Shown here in pieces: positions 11,718 to 23,451 of a DNA stretch of 64,000 nt. The DNA lies in assembly GCF_020080835.1 (NCBI RefSeq), contig NC_058164.1, positions 22,345,510-22,409,509 on the forward strand. The letters are read 5' to 3'. The notes beneath the pieces are model-generated. The model did no database searches. It saw only the letters and a list, made by a program, of their open reading frames with translations, and was not told the origin of the DNA. This stretch comes from Cotesia glomerata (lineage: Eukaryota > Arthropoda > Insecta > Hymenoptera > Braconidae). A program made the position numbers and the translations under genes. The first letter of the stretch is position 1. Every line of letters begins with the position of its first letter.

Positions 11718-12694
11718 AATTTAGGACCTTTGTGGGCTCATACTATGAATTCGAAGATCTTAATGGTCAAATATTAAAACTATTGTATGGTACCTGACAT
11801 ATTGATAGTCAGCTAGCAAGATCTCAAAATCAATTTATAACATTGACAAAATTTATTGAACTATCAGCAAATGAAAATGTACGTAATTTTTGTCAGGACA
11901 AAAAAGTACACACAAAAATTTTGGATCAAACTTCTGATAATTGTTACAGTGTTGGCAATTACAAGTCTTGAAAATGTTGATATTCCATTAATAATTATGC
12001 TTGAAATGCAATGAAGTGAATTATTAATTGATAATATTACTATAAGACTATACTTACCCGGGTCAGAATAATGAACCTACATAAGCCTACATGAACCTAC
12101 ATGAGCCTACAGGACAATTTTTAATTGTTTTGATCGATATTTTTATCTTTAATTGTTTTGATTGATCAATATAACCTCGCAAAATATACTTATAGCAATA
12201 TTATAGTACAATACAAATAAATTTAAATAGTAACTAAAAATTTATTGATAAAAAAACTTAAAAATTCAATTTATAAATTGAATAATATCGATCAAAACAA
12301 TTGAAAATTATTCTGTCGGCTCATGTAGGTTCAGGTAGGCTCATATAGGTTCATTATTCTGACTCGGGTAAGTATTTGCCTATTGAGGCTTATGAAAAAG
12401 AATAAGCTGTATGTCTCTAAAATGTGTAAAGATAACTTGCAAACACAATCTTCAGTGGTGCAGTATCTAAAAAATAACCATCTCCGATTTGGACTGATTT
12501 ATTGTTTTATGCAATGGTCACGCTGTATTTATTTACAAAACATTTGTAATTGTAAAATTAATCATCACTTTACTGTTATTCGTGGAGTAGTTGCAAATAA
12601 CGTAGTTGTTGCTGATGGTGATAATTTTTTAAATGATAGCAGATCATTGTTATGTAAGTGCGATAAAACTGAAAACATTAAGCTGTCGCGGTAG
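11718..12694 (+). pseudogene. Broken transposase-domain ORF interrupted by a MITE
   Basis: The left half translates to a stretch containing YEFEDLNGQILKLLYGT, then a stop where the family normally has Trp, then HIDSQLARSQNQF and NCYSVGNYKS. The right half (12383-12694) contains LYVSKMCKDN and TQSSVVQYLKNNHLRFGLI. I recognise this order (FEDxNG...KLxxGT...QI, later YVSxMYxxNLxTxSSVVxF...FGLI) from multicopy insect proteins annotated as transposase-domain proteins; that is recall, not a search. The reading is broken by a stop after the LLYGT segment, by further stops, and by the insertion at 12053-12372. It is non-functional. Confidence 0.65.
12053..12372. mobile_element. MITE inserted in the transposase remnant
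   Basis: The ends are CTTACCCGGGTCAGAATAAT on the left and ATTATTCTGACTCGGGTAAG on the right, flanked by TA on both sides. Inside each terminus runs a degenerate 10-base repeat on GAACCTACAT / GAGCCTACA. The arms are about 100 bp and the centre is AT-rich. A TA duplication fits a Tc1/mariner-type mechanism, but no transposase is present. Confidence 0.8.
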
Positions 12695-12734
12695 AATCAT
12701 TAGAAGCACCTTGCTTCTATATAATAAATAATAG

Positions 12735-13165
12735 TTTAAAACAAACTAAAAAACATGCTTTTTATAGAAAACCAAACTAAGAAAGAGGAATTTTGATAAA
12801 AATAAATTAACAATAGTGTAAATAAAAAAAATGTATTTTATTGTAAAAAAAGCGTGGGGTGCATGGTGTCAATAGTTATAAATATTTCGTTGACAGATAT
12901 AAGTAGAAGGATTGTTATTTCGACAATATCTTAAAAAGCACCCCACGCTTTTTTAAAAATAAAATACATTTTTTTCTTATTTACACTATTATTAATTTAT
13001 ATTTATTAAAATTTCTTACACTATTCTTAATTCAAATTTATTAAAATTTATTTTCTATTTTTTAGTTTGGTTTTCTATAAAAAGCGTGATTTTTAATTTC
13101 TTTAAACTATCATTTATTTTCTACTTTTTTGTTTGGTTTATTTATTTTAAACTGCTATTAATTCC
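12735..13165. repeat. Foldback (long inverted repeat) after the transposase remnant
   Basis: The left arm contains CTTTTTATAGAAAACCAAAC and GTGTAAATAAAAAAAATGTA and ends GCGTGGGGTGC. The right arm begins GCACCCCACGC and runs back through TTATTTACACTATT to TTTGGTTTTCTATAAAAAGC. Arms are about 120 bp or more, imperfect, around a ~65-bp loop. Non-coding. It may be the 3' end of the element that once carried the upstream transposase. Confidence 0.7.
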
Positions 13166-13169
13166 GTGA

Positions 13170-13980
13170 TTACTATTAGTAACTGTAATATGACTATTGT
13201 GCCGAGCCGAGTGCTCGAATCAAAATGGTACGCATGCGCAAGACTACGCGCTTGCCCTATCTCTCTTGCTCTCACGCAAAGGATGCATGAAAAAATCATT
13301 CAATCTTGACGATCTTAATTAAGATAATGGAATAATCTCATCAAATTAGTGTATTGTCATCGGTCCTCGATAAGTCTACGAAGTTTAAATGAAATCTGAC
13401 CGTTTGAAGTCGGTCAAAATCAAGTCCAAATCCATGAAGTTTTATCACGATTTTCGCCAAAAATCTAATTACATTTTATGTATTAAATATTACATCAGAA
13501 TTATATATTTAAGATATATTTTTTTTTAATTAAAAATATGTATAAGTTTATTATAATTACATCTTTATTTGAAGAATTTATATTGTGAAAAAATTCTTTA
13601 CAAGTAATAAATAATTATTTTTAATAGTATTTCCTAGTAGGTTTTTATATTTTTTAGAACTGATGTATTTTATAATGTAAATATATTTTTGATGTATGTG
13701 TTTGAAATTTCTTAATTTCAACACATATTATATTATTATCTTTATATATTGATAGGATTTAAAAAAAAAAAAAAAAATAAATTGAACTATTTCTCGAAAA
13801 AATTAATTTAATACAAATTATATTGCGCTTGAAGAATTATAAAAACATAATAAATGTATAAATGGATAAATATAATAAATCCATGCAAGTTATAGGTTAA
13901 TATGGACAGAAATTATTTTTGTGATTAGTTTAATTTGTTCAATAATTATTTATAATTAATAAAATTTTATTTATTACTTT
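13170..13980. other. Gene-free AT-rich stretch
   Basis: No open frame of interest. Poly(A) and AT-rich runs fill most of it. A CG-bearing patch lies at 13195-13285. Confidence 0.6.
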
Positions 13981-13984
13981 TATC

Positions 13985-14240
13985 GGACTTGAAGGTTTAA
14001 AGTCGGATCTTACGATGAACTGTCGGACCGAGGAGTTCAAAATCCGATTTCTCGGTAAACAGTACGTCCAAGATGTTCAAAATCGGAACTAGTCGGACCA
14101 TGGAGCTCAAAGTAAGATCAATTTCGGATCAGAACGTTCAATATACGAACTAGTCGGACCATTGAGCTCAAAGTACGATCCATTTCGGATCAGGAGGTTC
14201 AATATCCGATCGAAATTTCGACTCATTCGGCGGTTCGAAG
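13985..14240. repeat. Degenerate ~61-bp tandem repeat
   Basis: ACTAGTCGGACCA recurs at about 14089 and 14150 (61-base step). Each is followed by TGAGCTCAAAGTA(C/A)GATC, TTTCGGATCAG and GTTCAATAT(A/C)CGA. More diverged units precede it from about 13990 (TCGGACCGAGGAGTTCAAAA). About four units, non-coding. Confidence 0.75.
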
Positions 14241-14244
14241 AATT

Positions 14245-15465
14245 TCAACTTTTTCGGAACTTTTCGTAATCCATGATAGTTTAGTCATATGAAAATGTGA
14301 TAGTCATGATTTAGTTTAGATATGAGCGCGATATTTTTTTCTCCATGTCCCTTTTTTGCTATTTTTCATCCACACTTATTCTGATTCATACGACGCCAAT
14401 TTTAATAACATGCGGATAAGTGTGACGTCTAATGCTGATGGACAAAATGTGACAAATCGGATCTTTGGTGATTTAAAGAATTCCACGGGGTCACAGAAAT
14501 GTAAACTGATAAATCTTTTGTAATCGGATAATAGTGAGCCAATTATTGGGCTTAGTTGGTAGTGAATATTTTTCATTAGCGAGGCATAATACCGAGGACG
14601 TGTATTTAAAAAAGAAGACAGGTGAGTACGTCAGTGTAGTGAAGTAATCCGACGACTTAGCGAAGGATTAACGAGAGGGTAATTGGGACGGAGCGAGGAT
14701 GGAAGGTGGATAGAGAATAGAGGATAGAGGAGGGTCGATAGCCTTCATTGGAACCGTTTGAGAAATATATCTTGCTCGCTCTTTATCAGGATCTGTGTAT
14801 GTATAAGCGGTAAATCCCTTATTCGACAGGTAATGCAGGTTCATTTAATCGTCTCTTGCTGGGCATTTCATTCCGACGATCGACTTTGACATGGAAATCG
14901 CCATTTTGTCTCTGTCAATTAAATTCACTCACGGCAACTAACCGGGCAAGGGTAGTGCTGGGGGGTAAGAGAGGGTAACTCTTACTGATGTCTGTGTGCT
15001 GTGCTACGGTATACGGTGAAGTAACTTCTGGATCCCTGGTGTGCTTTCATCAACTCCCAAAAGACCAAATCCGGACACAGAAAGAGAGGAGAAGGAGATT
15101 TAGTGACATGGAACTTGTTAGCGAGCGAATAATAATTCTCGGGGGGTAGTGTTTGAATTCCGGGTGCCGGAGGGTGGCTGAACGATGTCCACCACAATTT
15201 AACCAAGATTTATTCTTGCCGAGCATTACAAGGTTTGATCTTGTTGTTGGCTATGAGTTGTTGGTGTCATTGCCAAGATACTGACAGTTTTGATAAATTT
15301 GCCGAGAGGATAATTGCTTCTACACATTTCGAGCTAGGATAATTCGTTCATATGGATTATGGGTTGTGGATAGTTCTGAAAAAGTCGCAATTCTTGAAAC
15401 CCACACTAACAGAAAAAATTTCTTAAAAAAAAAAATTGCTGTGATACTGAATTAATTTATTCAAA
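14245..15465. other. Gene-free stretch
   Basis: It contains an element A-like end at 14280-14352 (TTTTTTTCTCCATGT) and a moderately GC-rich patch at 14640-15210. Short frames there have no recognisable product. No gene is supported. Confidence 0.5.
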
Positions 15466-15469
15466 ATTT

Positions 15470-15555
15470 TTCTCCCCTCCGGGCGGAAAGCGTCAATTTT
15501 CCTTCCGCTGCGTTAAACAAAAATGCCGGTTTCCGCCTCCTTCAAGGAGAAAAAT
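15470..15555. repeat. GC-rich hairpin unit, copy 1
   Basis: An imperfect palindrome, TCCGGGCGGAAAGCGTCAA at one end and GGTTTCCGCCTCCTTC at the other, with CCGCTGCGTTAAACAAAAAT between. It stands out sharply from the AT-rich surroundings and has a related copy at 48718-48800. Confidence 0.75.
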
Positions 15556-15559
15556 AGTA

Positions 15560-15681
15560 TTCTCACCACGGGCAGGAAATAAGAAAGCCTCAGATCACAT
15601 GTTTGTCGACCTCGGATTCGCCTCGGTCAACAATTACATGTGATCTGAGAAATTTCTTACTTTCCTGCCCTAGGTGAGAAA
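15560..15681. repeat. 120-bp palindrome with GC-rich core
   Basis: The left arm is TTCTCACCACGGGCAGGAAA then CAGATCACATG. The right arm is CATGTGATCTGAG then TTTCCTGCCCTAGGTGAGAA. The loop has GACCTCGGATTCGCCTCGGT. It lies five bases from the GC-rich hairpin unit. Confidence 0.8.
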
Positions 15682-15689
15682 TGTACTAT

Positions 15690-16350
15690 TTATTTTTTAA
15701 CTAAAGAAATGAAAATTTTTCTCATAATAACTTTCTTGTTGCACAAAAAGTATTCTGAACTTGAAAAAAAAAAATTTTTTTAGTAAAAATTCGCAAATTG
15801 GCTATCTTAAATTTTTTATTTATTCAGATCTAAATGCCAAAGTAAAAAGCCAGATGACAAGAGTATAAAAGAAAATGATTAAAGTACATGTAAAACCATA
15901 AAAATAGTCATTATCAATATGATAGATTGTAACTTATAAATGATAATATAAATAGAAAAATAGAAACACTCATGGATTTGAGCAATGAAGTTGTTTTTTA
16001 CATATCAGTATATACTATAAATTATGTAGAATATTTGCAGACTTTGGTTCCTAGGCCTCCCTGAGTTTAAGGTCGTAGAAGAATTCAAAAGCTCTGGATT
16101 TAAATGCCTCTATGCTAAGTGAGTTTATGACATCCCGTGGTATTTCGCGCCATAGGCGTTGATAAGATTAAGAATGAGTGCTCATATACTGATATATTTC
16201 AAATTTTTTTTTCCAAATAAAAAATTTTTCAAAAAGAAAGTTACTGCAAGAAAAATTTTGATTTTTTCCGCTTAGAAATAAAATAGGGAAGAATTTTCAA
16301 TAAACTAACTTCTTACCATGACAATGCCCATTTTTTTCGAAAGGAATTTT
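15690..16350. repeat. Element N, split copy, next to element A copy 3
   Basis: Bases 15695-15830 (AACTAAAGAAATGAAAATTT, AATTCGCAAATTGGCTATCTT) and 16200-16345 (AAAGTTACTGCAAG, TAGAAATAAAATAGGG, CTTACCATGACAATG) are the two arms of the palindrome seen intact at 10.60-10.91 kb. About 350 bp of unrelated DNA separates them here. Confidence 0.6.
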
Positions 16351-16351
16351 T

Positions 16352-18012
<1,661 letters not shown>

Positions 18013-18756
18013 ACGGAGAAAATTTTATAGTAGAGTTTACTATCTAGTTATGATAAAATCTATTAACTGAATTCGATAGTAGTAAATATTATTTAAATAA
18101 CTATGTAAACCATCTGAATTGTAGTAGTTACCATCCTGATGGTAACTACTACTATTATGATGGTAATCAGTAATAATAGCTATTATTATTTTAACTAGTT
18201 ACTACTATTATCAAAATCGTAATTTCTAATATAACCTGATGGTTACAGTTAGCATCAGTAATAGTTATAGCTACTATCTAAGCTAGTAAAAAATATTAAA
18301 AAAATTAAAAATTTGCGTTAGCGTGAATGCATTTCTGAATGAACTAAAAGCAGTTGTAGCGCAGTGTAGTACACAAAAAATCGGGATTAAATTCGGATTG
18401 AATGTATATTTCAATTTTTGTTTGTCTAACACAAGTTTCAAAAAGTTTCAAAGAAATCAAAATTTTCAATAAAATTCAAATTTGAAAAAAAAAATTTTAA
18501 TCTTACAACTATTTTTAAAAAACATAATTTTTAAAAAATCTAAGATTTTCAAAAAAAAATGTTGAATACAATGAAGCTTTAAACTAATCAATAATCATAA
18601 TTATCTAATTATTTAAATTAAATTTTCCCCTTTAACAATTGCAATTAAAGAGAGCATACTCTTTGCTCCAGTTGATGTTATCGTATTTTGAAATGCACCG
18701 AATCAGCTTGACTACATGTAATTTTTCTTCTGCATATATATCTTCTGCTATATATA

Positions 18757-18838
<82 letters not shown>
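18757..18838. repeat. (TA)n microsatellite
   Basis: About 40 uninterrupted TA dinucleotides, abutting the foldback on its left. Confidence 0.95.
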
Positions 18839-18839
<1 letters not shown>

Positions 18840-18840
<1 letters not shown>

Positions 18841-19166
18841 GTGGCTTCCGTGGAGAACCTTTTAAAATTGGAATTTTGAGTTCCGCTTTTAACAGGGGCT
18901 GTGTTTGGGAATTTCCTGAGATATTTTGGTGTGAGACGATGTATTTGATTTCCATAGAATTTTTTAACAGAAGCTTAGTTTGGGCATTTCCGGTGAAAAT
19001 TCAAAACTTGGCCGGAAGTACCCAATTAAATCTCCTGTTAAAAAATTCTATAAAAATCAAATACATCGTCTCACACCAAAATATCTCAGGAAATGCCCAA
19101 ACGCAGCCCCTGTTAAAAGCGGAACTTAAAATTCCAATTTTAAAAGGTTCTCCATGGAAGTTACAT
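18840..19166. repeat. Foldback element with ~140-bp arms inside a (TA)n tract
   Basis: The left arm runs from GGCTTCCGTGGAGAACCTTT through TTAACAGGGGCTG and AGATATTTTGGTGTGAGACG to ATAGAATTTTTTAACAG. The right arm inverts all of these (CTGTTAAAAAATTCTAT, CGTCTCACACCAAAATATCT, CAGCCCCTGTTAA, AGGTTCTCCATGGAAG). The loop is ~40 bp. (TA)n flanks it on both sides. Confidence 0.85.
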
Positions 19167-19177
19167 TTTGGCACACC

Positions 19178-19252
<75 letters not shown>
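19178..19252. repeat. (TA)n microsatellite
   Basis: About 33 TA dinucleotides directly after the foldback and the short CACACCCTAATA word. It probably arose from the same TA-rich target as 18757-18838. Confidence 0.9.
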
Positions 19253-19254
<2 letters not shown>

Positions 19255-19975
19255 GAAAAATTGATGTGCGTACTCAAATGAAAGGTCTCGATGAGTATAA
19301 TGTTGGAGTGAACTTATATCTGTAAAAATGTCAATAATTCACAAGATATAAGATCATTTATTGATTATGAATCTAGAGATAGAGTTTTTTTTCTCTCAAT
19401 GATATTCTCTTAATAATATAGATTATAGGATAACAATTAATTCAATCATAATGGAACCATCAAATGATGTTTCATTATTTTATCTTGTGAAAAAATATTA
19501 ATGATTGATAATAATAAGACTTTTTTAGTAACCCAAATCTTGGATGATTGCTATTTTGATAATCATAGTCAATCATTCAAAATAATCAATAACAGCTCTA
19601 ATATTTGGAAATTTTTATCATATATGGATTTAAACGATTGTGTTATTATTTGTTTTAATATTTTAAACGAAAAAATGTTCATAACTAAAATATGGATGCA
19701 AATAAAGAATTAAATAAAATAAATTTATATTATTTTTTCTTTCAGAATTTTTACAATCTGAGATGGTTACAGTTACCATCTTCGATTATAACAGTTATAA
19801 TTTTTAATAATTACAATTATCATTTTCGATAGTAATCGTTACCATTATTAATAGTAAATAGTACAATTGTCAATGATAACACCTATTATTTTGTGACTAA
19901 TTATTTTTATTACCATTTCAGATAGTAGGAGTTAATATTTTCGTATAGTAAACACTATTATTAATTTTTCTCCGT

Positions 19976-20890
19976 GTAGCTACCAGCGTTTTTTTTCTTC
20001 GTGCAGTAGTTGGCACTCAGTCAACATCTTGAATTATATCCAGGAAATTGATTAATCACAATCATGAACGAATCTGAAGCAACAAATTCACGACTGCCTC
20101 TAGTCTTCTTCAAGCCAGACAAGGTTAAACCAAAACTTGGAGATTCTTCGTAAAAAGCCTGCTCTCTTGAGAAAGATGAAGATCCGCGTGAAAATAGTGG
20201 CCGGAGCGGTGGGCGCAGGATCTATCGAGCTCTTGGCTCGCCTCCTCGGTTTCCAGGAGCGAAAACTAGTTAAGGGTGGTGCCAGGATGAGATACGGGCC
20301 GGGGAAGTATGAGGCTGCTGAAAAGAGGTTATGTCTTCGGGCAACGCTTCCCGTAACGGCCTTCTTTTTCTTCCTCTTGCTCTTCTTTCCTGAACTTCTT
20401 CCCCATCATTTCTTTCCTCTCAGAAGTTCTACCCGCGGATGCTCTTGCCTGTTATAACAACCGGGGGTGCTAAACTATTCCGTGAGTTGCTGGGGAAAGT
20501 AGATACGAGGCGGACAATGATCAACTACGCTATTGAATTTCCAGAAATAATTTTCCAACTCCCCCTCCCCACATCTTTTCCTCGCACCGTACTAAGAAAT
20601 TAGCTTTTTAAGTTTATTTAGGAGCTTTTTTTACTGGGCAAGTTAGCACACACGAGTCGACATTTTGATTTAAATTTAACCGGATAAATTGCCTGCTTTT
20701 TTTACGCCGCTATGTTTAATTTTATTTTACGTAAGATAACTCGAATTTATAGACTTGGAAGTTTTCGTTGAATTATTTTGACAATGTTTTTCATCAAACA
20801 ATTTTATTAATCAGGAATACATTTTTTAAATTATCCGCGGAAAAAAAAATTTTTTCTCGAATATATCCTTTATTTATTCATTTTTATTAA
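19976..20890. other. Unresolved GC-richer segment, no recognised gene
   Basis: Bases 20040-20560 are GC-richer than their surroundings. A 29-codon frame starts at about 20064, and a 106-codon frame at 20137-20457 overlaps it in part. The latter has a basic N-terminal part (LRKMKIRVKIV) and a poly-Phe/Leu stretch that is likely an antisense artefact of a GAAGAAG-rich strand. Neither resembles a known family. It might be a non-coding exon or a lineage-specific small gene. Confidence 0.35.
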
Positions 20891-20899
20891 AATATTGGA

Positions 20900-21990
20900 T
20901 GGATTTTGTAGAAATCTATTGCATTGGTCCTCATGTCAGAATTTACTTAAAATTTCATATATTTGTAATATGACGCGTCTTGTAAACACGATAGCACCTA
21001 CAATTCTTAATGAATCTTAATGAAACTTGGTACATTTATTCCTTAGACAAATACCTTGAACAAGTTTGAAGATAAGCAAAATCGGTCCATCAATCCAGAA
21101 ATGGTAGCCATTTGAAATTTCCAAAATAGTGGAATTATTTTCTTGAGTGAACAAAATTTTTTTTTTGACTCACGAAATTTAACTTATTCCAACAAAATTA
21201 ATTCTCTTGCTTTAAGAAATACGTATCTTGATCCAAAAAAATTTATTTAAGTCAAGAAAATCTTCTTGTTTTGAGAAAATTCAGCTTCTTGCTCCAAAAA
21301 ATTAAATATCGCAATAGAAGTAAATTTTCGTTAATATTTTTATTGATTAACATGTCAAATGGGAAGATCAAATAATATTTCATCATTTTTTTTTCATTCA
21401 ATATGTATAATTGCACGCTAAAATAATATAAAATGGGTATCAAATATTCAAGAGAAAAATTTTCTCAAGGTGAGAAAATTTCTTTCTTAGCTGAAGTAGG
21501 TGGTGCTGCTTCCCTAAAGTATCTAAAAATCTTGATCAAATATAAAAATTTATTGTATCAAGTATTTATGATAATTTGAATTAAGAGCGGTTGATAGTTG
21601 ATTTTCAAATGTTTTTCTCATGTATGTGATAAAATTTAGAAAAAAAACGCTTCGCTCTTCGATAGATAATTAAAATATCTATCGAAGAGCAAAGCGCTTT
21701 TTTAGAAAATTTTCATTTATTTATGCATAAAATGCGTTTTAAGATTCCATTTGTTGTACAAGTATGACAGAGATACTTTCGTTTGTTCAATAGAGGGCGA
21801 GAGAGAGAAAAAATGTAAACCCTTCTTAAGAAAAAATGACTTCCACCAAGAATAGAATTTCAAGAAAAATTTTTACTTCGGCCAACACAACTTCGGTCTT
21901 CCTTGAGGCAGCCGAAAATTTTCTTGAGCCAAGAATTTTGTTCTCCAGTCAAAAAATTTTTCTTTCTGTGTGAAAATTGCATTTTTGGTC
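20900..21990. repeat. Composite of degenerate repeats with a small perfect hairpin
   Basis: Bases 20960-21125 resemble 28225-28385 (ACAATTCTTAATGAATCTTA, TGAAGATAAGCAAAATCGGT). Bases 21140-21970 carry TTCTTGA/TCAAGAA words like the palindromes at 28.0 and 63.3 kb. Bases 21640-21705 form a hairpin on CGCTTCGCTCTTCGATAGAT and its inverse. No gene. Confidence 0.5.
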
Positions 21991-23180
21991 ACTTTATTAT
22001 CAAATATCTTTTGATTAAGAAAAAATAACTAAATTTCTTAAGGTTAAACATTAAAACTTATAAAATTACCTTTAATTTGACCTATAAAATATTTACTTGC
22101 AAAATTTACACAAAGTATTAAGAAAAAAATTAAAATAATATCTGCTAAAGTGACGTTTTTTTTTTTTTTTTTTCATTGTGGCAATCAATAATGCAGAATT
22201 GTTTGGTGGATTAAGTTGTAGACGACAAGAAGTTATCATTATATTATATATATAATAAGATATACAACTTGGTAAATTACAGAGTCGAGTGCATCTGTAC
22301 AGATGAGTGAAATAGCACGGTGCTCGGCAGAAGGCTTTACTTTTCTTGTAAGTCACTAATTACCAAGTTAAACCTCAAAGGAGAATTTACTTGAGCAAAG
22401 TATAAAGTACTTTCTGTTCTGTTTTTATTCTCCTAAATTATGTATATTCTCCTCTGGCCTCCAGAAATAAAAAAATACATAATTATTTAATTACTCTTGA
22501 GTGATAATACAGAATTACGGTGAAAATTAATTTTTTTCTTTCATAAACTTTAATTATGATTTAAAAAAAAAAACAAATTGACTTTTTATCGATAAACGAC
22601 GAATATATTTAGCTGTTTGCTGAAACTCTCATTCTATAATATTATTTATATTATTATCGATCGTTATAATGAAGGTAAAAAACATGTAAAAGCATTCAAT
22701 CGATTTCCGTCATCAGATTTTATTATATATATATTTGAACAGAGCAATAATTGAGATTTCAAGTGGCTGGGAATTGCCAGACTGACCCACTTGAACTAGT
22801 CGAGCTTAATATTCCATCTGAATTTAGTTATTACCGCTACCGGGGTCGAATTAACATTTATTAATATTAGTTCTATTAAAAATTATTATTTTTATTTTCT
22901 CTTTGAAAGAATATTATTGTTCAATGGAAATTTCGTGAAAATAATATCAGATTATTACTCTAATTATAGTTTTTATCAATGACAACTATTTTCAGTGAGA
23001 GTATTAAATTCTTGAAGTCATGCCAAATAGTATTGCGCGCTACTCCACATATGTTAGATTTATTTTATTGTACTTGAAATGCTCTAAATGTCAGTTTCTG
23101 AGTCATTTATAAGTAGCAAGGTAGTTGGAATAAGTCGGTACCGTCTTGACGCGAAGTTACCAACTGTCGAACTAAAAAAA
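21991..23180. other. Gene-free AT-rich stretch
   Basis: No coding region, RNA gene or clear repeat boundary seen. Poly(T) at 22156-22174. Confidence 0.6.
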
Positions 23181-23184
23181 GATA

Positions 23185-23415
23185 ACCCATTGAGCACAAA
23201 TGGAATCAAGTTGTACTTATAACTAGTTTACGTGAAGTTAACGTCACCTTTTCGAAAATTTCGCGTCAACTTTGAGTCAAATTGATGAGTAAGTTAAAAT
23301 CAAGTTCTGTGAAACTTTTGCAAATGCAAAAGTTAACGCGAAGCTTATGTAAACTTGACGTAAACCATTCAACATCAACAAGTTGATTGTCAACTGGTGC
23401 TAACTGGGTAACGCG
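23185..23415. mobile_element. Possible small MITE (TAACCCA termini)
   Basis: The left end TAACCCATTGAGCAC is the approximate inverse of the right end GTGCTAACTGGGTAA. The interior repeats AAGTTAACG / AAGTTGAC words. The match is short, so this is tentative. Confidence 0.4.
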
Positions 23416-23451
23416 TGAAAATTTTTAAGTCTTTTCCTTGAAAACATTTAA

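Larger units (their letters stand above)
18013..19975. mobile_element. TIR element (ACGGAGAAAAT termini) with nested foldback
   Basis: The left end is ACGGAGAAAATTTTATAGTA, with GTTTACTAT just inside. The right end inverts to ACGGAGAAAAATTAATAATA, with GTTTACTAT again just inside. Both subterminal regions are rich in ATGGTAACTA / GATGGTTACAGTTACCAT words. A (TA)n-flanked foldback lies within. The open frame at 19501-19713 is AT-rich, has no recognisable domain, and I do not call it a gene. Confidence 0.65.

Noticed and set aside
18632..18955. Tyr-Ile-rich frames of ~66-107 codons
   Set aside because: They translate the (TA)n tract next to the foldback; also seen at 6.7 kb.
20137..20457. 106-codon frame in the GC-richer segment
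   Set aside because: No recognisable domain. Its Phe/Leu stretch is the antisense of a GAAGAAG-rich strand. Kept only as an unresolved region.
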